Below, piece after piece: positions 24,918-34,368 of a stretch of DNA of 64,000 bases (position 1 is the stretch's first letter; every line of letters begins with the position of its first letter). Where the stretch lies: positions 4,090,001 through 4,154,000 of the forward strand of contig NC_135038.1 of NCBI RefSeq assembly GCF_051020975.1, in the 5' to 3' direction. This stretch comes from Osmia lignaria lignaria (taxonomy: Eukaryota > Arthropoda > Insecta > Hymenoptera > Megachilidae). The notes under the pieces were generated by a model that did not search any database, was not told where the DNA came from, and was given only the letters and a program-made list of their open reading frames with translations. A program made the position numbers and the translations under genes.

Positions 24918-27900
24918 GCTATATGAGAAAGGACGATGCAGTTTGCAACGCGGTGCATTCGAGCCAGGCATTCACGATTCATACGCAATGGAATTACCGG
25001 TTTACGCGGCGTTGCAGTTCTGCGCGAATACCGATAGCCAGCTACCAAATGTGGCTACTAATTAAGATTTCACACCAATTTTTTACTAATATCAGCAAAA
25101 ATATTAAGAATTTTACGAAACCCTATTGTCCATGCATTTCGCATTCAAACAAAGCTCACTCTCGTTCAAACGAAACCGAAAGCCGAATAGCCGACTAGAA
25201 TACCGCAATGTTCACGAAATTGTCGACGTAATGGCTGACTGTGGAACCGCAATGTTCAGGACCGTCAACATACCGATTCAAATCCGCGGCCAAACTCATG
25301 AAATTCGTCATAACCATAAAAAGGAGGAAGAAGAGAACACACCTGGTTTCAAAGATGAAAGAAACATAAAAAGAAAACCGCGGGTTTTAATATTCTTCCC
25401 CCTGTTCCCTAACGAATTCGAGTCGAAGAATTTCCGGGGGTTCGATCAGCGATCGACAGCCGTTCCGAAATCGGGAATAACGAGACGATCGGCTACTTCA
25501 AAGTCATGGCCATTGTTGCGGAAGCAAGAGCACTCGAAATCCCCAAACATCTGTCAGGTATCACTCCCCCAGTGAGCCAGTGTCCGCGTTAAATCAGGTG
25601 AACGATTCGCACAAAGAACGATCCGGACCTCCTCTCGAGGACGCTGTCCGAGTTCAGCATCGCGGAAGTCTTCTGCCTCTTCTATTTTTTTTTCACCCCT
25701 CCCGTCTTCTTTTCACGTTCCTCGCGTGTCGTTCCACTTCGAATCTAGTCACGGATAAAAAATTATCCTCCAAAAGAATGGGAATTTTTTCTTTTTTTTA
25801 CTGGAAACTTGGTATCCAGGTGTTAAGAGCTTTTACGATGTTAACTACTGAAAAATCAATCTTCTTAAACAACATTCCAAACACGTTCATACGAATCCAA
25901 CCCTCGCATATACACACGTGACTCTGGTTCACCCTCGTAACGACAGATGGCTCAGGGTGGTCAACCTTCGAGGCTCTCCCTCGCTTTTCTCCTCTGAAAA
26001 GCAGCTAGTATCTCCAGGTCGTGTGCCAAGCTCGTCTTAAACTTTCAACGAACTATCTCCAAAGCCTCAAAGCAGGAGGAATTAGTTTCGAAGGGTTGTG
26101 CAGACGCGTTTGTCGACGAACATCCTTACAAATGTTTCGACAAATAGATTACCGGGTGTTTAAACGACACACCTGATCCTCTATAAGATCTCGATCCGAT
26201 TTGTTCCCAAAAAACCTTTGTACCATTCACCCTTTGCCGATACAGAATCACACAAATTTTCCATCGATTCAGAATTTAGTATTCGGTTCGTCGCGTCGTT
26301 AAAAATCATCCCTTGTGGCCACGGATACATTCCGAGCGATACGAAATACTTGCGAGATTCCGAACGAACGTGGGTCAAAAAGGGAGAAAGAGAAAAAGCA
26401 GGGAGGTCGAAAACTTTTCAAACGAATGCCCACGAGCGTGTTCTCCGAGGCCTCACGAGACGACGACGTCGACGACACACGCGCATCTGCTCCTCTTTTC
26501 TCTTTTTTTTCCCTTCCAGGCCGGATAATTCATCCCCGATAGACGATTCATCCCCGGTTGCACGACCTATACGATTAACACGTCAAAAAGCACAAAGACC
26601 GCGTCGAGGTATGTCATGGGAATAATTTTTTTTTCTCTCTTTTTTTCCTTCGACGACACACGGGGGTTGCGCCGCATCGAGCCCAAACCCCTCTCTGGTT
26701 ATGTTTGCACACACAAACGTTTATCTGCGGGGCACCATGAAGCACCCTGCACACTTCTAGAGAAGATCAGCTCGATTTTCGTGCCAGCAGACAAAACGAT
26801 GCCTCGATAGAAATGTTTACCACTCTTTTCTGGGGAGTCTATCTATTCCTTTCGCTCGTAATCGCTTCAGACTGACAGGATTAGGAAAGGAAGCCTCTCG
26901 ACTATTTATGTTATCCTTTCTTCTCTTTTTTTTTTTTTATCTTACCTAGAGTATTACCTAGCATACGTTTGCAGAGCGATTAGGATTTTGTACGAAGGCA
27001 AAAGTCCGTGCAACAGTTTGCGTTCCACGTTTTGCACTGTGAAAGTTGGTCTACTTAACTTCCTTTTTTCTATGAGGAACAAAAGCGAAGAAATGGAAGA
27101 TTCTATTTTAAGGAAGGGATGTTCGTCAAAGCCACTGCAGGGTGATCGATATTATCGCAGGGCTAACGTTAAATTATCAATCAAGCGAGTCTTCAGACTT
27201 TGAACTTCAACGAAGGCTGCGAAATGTCATGAAATATGCATCGGTCTTAGGGGGTAGTTTCGATCCGCGCTTCGAGGCAGTCGTTAAAATAGAATTAACG
27301 CTCGGTTAAGAATTTACTCGAAATTCTACTACATAATTTCTGTGAAACAGATTTTTAATGGAAATAAAAATAAAAGTATCATTTGACGAAGAATTAAAGT
27401 GAACGCAAAGTGGAGATAATTTTCCGAACAGGATGTATTCTTTTTCGTTGAAAGCCATAACCGTTAATCCGTGTCTCATTAGTGTCTGCAGAGCGGGTGC
27501 ATCCGCGGCGGATTTTACGATTCTAATGATGGCCAGCTTGTTTGATTGAAGCGCAGCTACTCTAATAAAATAAATCATGCGCGGTAGAGAGGCGCGGCCG
27601 CCGTTGCGAACAGCGCTGTTGGTTCAAATTAATCCCATTGTGTCTGGATTTGGGCGGTGCGCCAATTAAACGGATTATTATCGTCACTATCGTCATTACT
27701 TTTTGCGAAAAGCAGCCCCATAGAACCCGGCGGAGATCGCCCGTTCGATCGCGAATTTTTATCCGAGTCCCGATTTTTTCCCCCATTCTCGATGTCCTTC
27801 CACCTGTGATTGCCTCCACCGAGCTCGTTTCACCGGATGAATGTAATTAATTAATATTTGTCCCGATATTCGATCGATTCTATCGTTTCCTTGTTTTCAC

Positions 27901-29131
27901 CCTTTTTCTTCTATTCCTCTTCCTCCTTTCACATTCTAGTCTATTAGCGAAGCGAATTGCCGCGAATGACGCGTTTAATTCGTAACACGTAGTAAATTTA
28001 AGCTAAACGATTTTCCAATTTCTTCCAAAAATCCAATAAAATATTAGTCGATTCGAACGTTAAAGTACCACCGCATAATCCAATCGAATCATCCCCCAAG
28101 TGTCCCAAAGTCTCCAATGGTTGCAAGGGTGTGGATGCTGTGCTACGAATTTGTGTAACGCGTTTAGGAAATACAGGAACGGTTCTTGGCCAAGATGGCT
28201 ACCGGAAATTGCTCGGTGACCTTACTTAGGACTTGAAGGCAGTAGAAACTTACGGTTGATGGCAGGCTAGACGAAGGGTTACCATATCGTCGAATACGAT
28301 GGAAGATAGGGTCATTAATGAGGTAATAGTAGCAGGGAATTCGGAGGAGTTCTGTCTCATCCGCGCTTGATGAGTCGTTTCACGAATTACATTGTCTTCG
28401 ACGGACATTTCGTTACAGGATAGTCTCTAACGTTCGCCGAAAGTGTGAACAGTGCTTGCTCGCCAGTTTACGTAGTTGCTTTTGTGATTTAAAGGGGATG
28501 AAGGGTGTTCCAAGAAGGGTGAAATCAACGATAGTTATTGGATTTTTTACGTTAAGGACTTTGAGCGTCTCAGATTTAAATGGCCTGTTTAAGCTAATTG
28601 AAGCGAACCCCTGTGCAACTAAGGATTATCACCCCCTTAAATTACCGCACCTACGGAGATTTTATATCGCAAACGATCTACGAGGACCCTTTATTTAAAG
28701 GATGATGAGCCTTTGGAAACATCGATCGTCGTGATTCAAGATTCGACGCTGTCCAATCAACGCGCGAACGCGTCAAACTAAAATTGTTCAATTACGATTT
28801 GTCACGTAGCGTCGATTTTCCACACGCATCCTTCTCTTTTTCGACTCTTGCCCCTCGGACAAAGCCCGTGTATATGGGGGTTCGTAACAATACTACGTAA
28901 GGGGTCTGCTAGTAATAATGGCCCGAGGCATCGATCATGCGACTCGAGCGACCAACAAACTGCAGGAGATCTCGGAAAAAAAATGAAAAAAGACGTACAA
29001 AACAGAGATGTATAAAAAAGCAAGATATTTATTTATGAAAACAATCTTATAAAGCAAATCTGATATCGAAACGGGCTAGTAGGTAGAAGCTAGTCTCTGT
29101 ACACTGGCGGATTTAGATTTAGTGTAGGTGC

Positions 29132-29147
29132 ACCCCGTGCACGGGGT
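29132..29147. repeat. Perfect 16-bp palindrome
   Basis: ACCCCGTGCACGGGGT equals its own reverse complement. It follows ACTGGCGGATTTAGATTTAG, a sequence that resembles some hAT-type transposon ends. No matching second end was found nearby. Confidence 0.8.
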
Positions 29148-30901
29148 AACAAGAGGGGATGGAGAGAGGGAGTGCAGGAGCAACGTTCGAGGGGTGCGTC
29201 CCGAACACGTGACGCCTGATTCATACACAGACTGCTACGGAATCAATTTGTAATCTTGACTCGAATTAAGGACGACAGTGGGCTGATCGTGAGGGGGTGT
29301 ATGTTGAGGAGGAGAGGGCGAGAGAGATGGGTGTTGGAGTCGAAGGGAAAAGGGGTTGGACGGGATACGTTTATTGGGAAGCGAGGCTGGCATTTGGTTC
29401 GAGAATATGGCACACAGGCTACACTGGAATCTGAACTGGCCCGTGCTGAGAGCATTATAGTCTGGTTGTAGGTTATTAGGTGTGTTGGCTAATAGGCATC
29501 GATATCGGGTATTAATGGCAGGTAACCAGACGGTGATAATGGGTATCAAAGGGCGGTGTTTTAGCGCGACATGGGGAATAGTAATAGCCGCTTTTACCTT
29601 GTTATTTAATCAATCCTCCTCTTGCTTCCGGCACGCGTTTCCCCCTTTTTTTTCGACACTAATTTTTTACTACCCTCATACGCGATTAGAGAATACTGTG
29701 GTATGATTGGTCGCAAACAATGAGTGGTTCAAAAATTCTGTGGCAAAGTTTCATTAAACTTACGTATCGTGTTACCGTTAATTAACGAACAAACCCTATA
29801 ATTTCGAAGCAACTCCTGGCAAGAAGCCGTTGAATGCCGCAAGCAAACAATCAAGAAGAGGAAGAACAGGGTGTAGAAGGAGGGTGTAGAAGAGAGGAAA
29901 GGGTAGACTTGGATCCCTTTATCGGCCGACAAACTTTCGCGATACGAGCTGCGAGTATCTCGAACGTCAGAGATTTGCGAAAGAGACGAGGCGGCGAAAC
30001 AAAAGAGGGGTGTAGGTGGGTGTAGACGAGAGAGAGAGAGAGAGGTGGGGGCAGAAAACGATCGGGGCAACGAGAACGGAAACAAAAGCGACGCGGGGCG
30101 ATACGCAGTATGGCGACGCTTCCGGCTCGCTCACCGCACACAATGCACTCTCCCGTGTTAACTTCTGTGCCCCGTGTGCTTGCTCTTCCACCTTCTCTTC
30201 CCTTTCCTCAACCATCGACCCTTTTCGTGCCTCGTTCTCCATCCGACGACGTCGAAACACACCCTCTTCTCTTCGCATCCGAAACGCGGCGATTTCGTGG
30301 GTGTCTCGCGCCAGCCAGGGACGACGATACGTTTAATCGCGCCCTTGCTCCTTTCCGCAACGAGCAACAAGTTTCTCGTGCCGTGCTTGCCAGACAATTC
30401 CACCAAACTGTCCACTATTTCCTTTTAGAAGAGTTCCAGATTTCATTTACTATAACATTCCGCGAGAGTTTGAAACAGAGGAAACGTAGCGAAGCTCCGA
30501 GAGGTGAACAAAAAGCGTAGCTGCCCGGTTAAAAAATAGAGGCTGGTCAAAGTAACGTTTAAATTTCAAGCTCAGCCGGTGACACTCGAAAGCCAGCTTT
30601 TTACTCCAACCATTTTTCTACTTCCTGTTTAATTGTCCAGTTGATCCAGCCGCGAAAAAAAAATATACACGTATGAGAGATTTCTCGTTGAAAGTGAGAA
30701 GCAACGGAGCAAACGAAGAGATCAAACGACGTCCCTGTCGGCATTGGCCGTGCGTCTTTTCTCGCTTTTTTTCATATTCGTCTAACCGTGGCGTCGCTGA
30801 TGCCGTGCATGCAAGTCATTGTCTTTGTCCAGGCTAGGCACTAGGCTTTATTAAAAAAGGCTGCTGCCTTTAGCTGGTCACTGGCGAGGAAACGGATGCC
30901 C

Positions 30902-30917
30902 AACGTGCATGCACGTT
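30902..30917. repeat. Perfect 16-bp palindrome
   Basis: AACGTGCATGCACGTT equals its own reverse complement. The ten-base core CGTGCATGCA also occurs at 30804-30813, 98 bp upstream. Confidence 0.85.
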
Positions 30918-33060
30918 TTAAGAAATTAGTCGTACGCGTTGCCTCGTTACGCGAAATGCCACTCCACCGGTCGCCTTTTACAATTTTTTACGCTCTCTCT
31001 TCTCTCTACTATTAATTAATTGCACCGTGAACAATCGACCCGACAGACAATCCGCACACCTTCTTCTCTCGCCGGTGTATCGGGGCTGTCTGCTTTCAAA
31101 CATTTTGCTTAAATATTACGCGGGATCAAAAAACCTTTTCTTCGCTCTTTCAGCTACTGATTACAATTAAAAAATTACTAATTTTGTCTTCCTCGTGTTA
31201 AATATAAAAAAGGACGTGAAATTACAACAGCCATGAATTTCATAAAATATTCAATGGATAAAGCGTTAAATAATTAATCGTTACCTTCTATTTTTTAAAC
31301 CGCTTTTTTACACGTTGTATCGCTTCCTGGTATAAAGCTGCGGCTTCCGTTTATAAATTCCTAATTAATGCTTAAAAATTCACCATCCGAAAAGCGTTTT
31401 TAACAAGAAAATTTCTTTCTGAAAGGGATTCGAGGAGAAAGGGAACGCAATCGTCGCAGATGCATCTCGAAGAAGGGCAAAAAATGATGCAACGAAGAGA
31501 GGGTGGAAAAAATGGGGTTAATCTGGTGCTAATCCACCGGTAGGTGAAAGAATCAGACACCGAAGTAAACGTTCACTCAAGGACACGAAGGTTCGAAGCG
31601 CGTGAAAGCAAACGAAATTGAAGGGATCCTTTCTTCGTACCTACTTTTACCTAGAAATTAGCCTGCGAACCTTTCGGAGGCAAGTCGGTCGTGACGATCG
31701 GTAATAAAAGTTCCGAAACTGGGGCTTTATGGATCGTGGCCTCTATTTTGCCATGGGGCTACCGATGGCTATGCTATTTTTCCATAGAAAGTAATTCCTT
31801 CTATCATTTTAAGGCACCCCTGTATCTCTATACAACCCTCTGGTTGGAAAACAGCACGACAATATCGGTGATTTTTCTTTTCGAAGGTACAGGTACTACG
31901 AATATCGACAAAGTTGATCGAGTTAATTAAATGACCATTTAATTTTGTATCGTTCTTATTTTTCGAGACACGAGACTATCTTAATCCGACCGATCCGAAC
32001 AACTGAAGAAGGTATAAATTCCGAAATCACGCCCTCGTTAAGTCTGGATAAGCTTGCGGTAAGCGTTGAATTAACTCTTGACAAATTTATTCGCTTTGAC
32101 GGATTTACTCGGCGTAAATCGTGTTGCTTCACAATATTTGGACAGACGTTTGCATAAGTCCTCCAGAAGGGGGTCCTTCTACCCTGATCGCTGCGACCTC
32201 CGGCTTTTCCGGCAGTCATCGCCGGACTGCCGGTATTTATGCAAATATTAAACAAAGTATAATACTTTACACTTTTCAATATTTTGTAGAGAGAATTGAA
32301 AATTTTCCACGTCCCACCCCTTTAGAAATTCCTAGTACCTATTCACTGGCAAATAGCCTGGTATCAATGAAATAATAAAAATAGCCAGTAAAGTGTAAAT
32401 TATCCCCGGAATTAATTACTTCCCTCAAGCTGTACAACCCCAAATAAGGGCAATAAAATACTACCTCTCCGACAATGGAGACCGTGGACACAAGCGTTTC
32501 GTAATTTTTACTAATACGCCCACTTAAAAGTGGAAAGTATTCAATTGAATTTTTACACCAAATTGAATGGTGTAATTTATTAAGTGAAAATCGTACGACG
32601 AGCAAGAGGGTCTAATATTTGGACAAGAATCGAGGTGGTATCTTTGTAGGGTGCCTTGGATAGGAACGTCCGGCTCGAGAGAAAGAGGGAGAGCAGAGGT
32701 GGGAAAAGATTTATTAGGGTGTCCAGGCTCATTTCACCGATTTTCGCGCAAAAGAGGCGCGCCAATTCAGCCCTTTTGGCGGAAACTCGAAAAGGACAGG
32801 TCGTAAAGCGTTCGCGTTGGCCGTGCACGAAATTCGAATCGATCTTGACGGAATCCCAACCCTTTGACTTTCTGGGTCAGCGTGTCGTTCACGGTGGCTT
32901 TGCTGCAAGATTTACAACGAAATTGCACCCCTGCTACCCCTTTCTCGTCCGGCACGCTGCTCCAGAAGAGGAGAACGGGTTTAACGAAGCTGGATTAAAT
33001 TTCCGGATCTGTTGCTTTTATTTTTCATTCTGCCCCTCTTCTACCGCGACAGGCTAATTA

Positions 33061-34052
33061 ACCATCTGATTGTACAGGCTGTTCCAGGTATCGTGGTCCA
33101 ACAGAAAAAATACTTGCCGAGGTTCAGGAAGAACCGCGTGCTCCTTGATGGCGCGAAAAGAAGTCCTCCTCGAGTGGAGGAGCGTGGACGATCGCGCGGG
33201 TGGGGTGGACGGAACACGTGCGCGTGAAAATTTACGTCGTCGAGTAAGCGTGGCGTGGCTGGCTAGGTAGACCAGCAAAGAAGACCGAGATAGAGGGAAA
33301 ACCGAGTTGCAACCGAAACGTACTCGCGTGGCTGACGAGGAGGGATGATGCAACGAACGGCGGACGAACAAAGATACGTAGAAAAAGGGTGAGAAAGATG
33401 GAGCGAAAACGAACGAGAGGAAGAGAAACGTAGAGAGGGTAGAGTGGGACAGACGCGTGACGATACGGTAAGGAAGAACGTAGGCACAAGCCAGCCTTGG
33501 CAAGCGAGAGGCAGCAGGCTAGCAGCCCCTTTCGCAAGGCACCCCCTAAGCCTGGTTAGGGGCGAAGGCGGCGAGCCGCGGAGGCCACAACACGACCGCC
33601 GTCCTCATTGGTCGACGCGCTTGCCCTGGGTGGGGCTCCGGAAAAATTGGAGGGGAGAAAAATCCCCTCTAAATAGCTGCGGCTGCGGCCGCGAAAAACT
33701 AGAATCCGCTCAGCCGGCATCGAGTGCGCGTCGATTCGATCCGCAAAAACTTTTTCTCCAGTCGTTTTGTTTTTTAGTATTCGAAACGGAACACGGGTCA
33801 TCGGTGGCTTCGGAAGCCCGACGTTTCATCCGAGCAACCAGAGACTTTTCTTTTTTTATATTATTAGTGTTTTTAATTAGATGTAAGTGCGTTAAGGACA
33901 GTGAACTGAAAGACAGGGACGCATCAGTGATCGAACATTTATCAAAAGTGTTGTTCCAAGGATACGCGAACGTTTGTGCTATTCTTTGGATTATCGTTCT
34001 TGGACTTGATCGTTGCAATTCCGAGTAAAAAAGATCGCAACGCCCTGGAACG
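33061..34052 (+). promoter_or_regulatory. Proximal 5' flank and leader of runt
   Basis: The plus strand is CpG-rich and GA-rich from about 33160 to 33480. A short perfect stem CCCCTAA/TTAGGGG lies at 33543-33562. An in-frame TAA at 34026-34028, 24 bases before the ATG, fixes 34053 as the first usable in-frame start. The long open frame ending there begins with GTG and contains no ATG, so it is not a credible upstream ORF. The transcription start is not evident: a TAAATAG at 33670 is too far from the nearest TCAG initiator to be convincing. Confidence 0.4.
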
Positions 34053-34368
34053 ATGCATCTACCGGAAGGATCATTGGGAATGGACAACTTGAACGTGATC
34101 AGCGAGACTCTACAGTCCGGTGAGCTGGTGAGGACCGGAAGTCCCGCCATCCTCTGCAGCGCGTTACCATCGCACTGGAGGTCGAACAAGGCGCTTCCCG
34201 TGGCCTTCAAGGTCGTCGCCCTCGACGAGGTCAGCGACGGCACTCCGGTCACCATCCGAGCCGGGAACGACGAAAACTGTTGCGGCGAACTAAAGAACTG
34301 CTCGGCAGTGATGAAGAATCAAGTCGCCAAGTTCAACGATCTACGATTCGTTGGCCGCAGTGGTAGAG
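34053..34368 (+). CDS. run: runt exon 1 (N-terminus and most of the Runt domain)
   Basis: The start context is GGAACGATGC. The exon runs from MHLPEGSLGMDNLNV through GELVRTGSPAILCSALPSHW to FVGRSGRG, ending AGAG|GTCAGT in phase 1. Unlike the minus-strand paralogue, no intron interrupts GELVRTG|SP. Confidence 0.93.

Larger units (their letters stand above)
22205..33060. other. Intergenic DNA between the two Runx genes, right-central part
   Basis: No gene is supported. The stretch holds a GT-rich to GA-rich block (about 22800-23220), a G10 run (23666-23675), a 27-base GA microsatellite (24891-24917), GA/CT blocks near 29230-30300, and two perfect 16-bp palindromes (29132-29147 and 30902-30917). 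AT-rich sequence near 31130-31380 looks featureless. Confidence 0.5.

Noticed and set aside
33670..33713. TAAATAG and TCAG as a runt core promoter
   Set aside because: The spacing of about 42 bases is too long for a TATA-initiator pair.
33444..34028. 194-codon open frame directly before runt and in the same frame
   Set aside because: It begins at GTG, contains no ATG and ends with TAA 24 bases before the runt start. It is not credible as an N-terminal extension or a normal upstream ORF.
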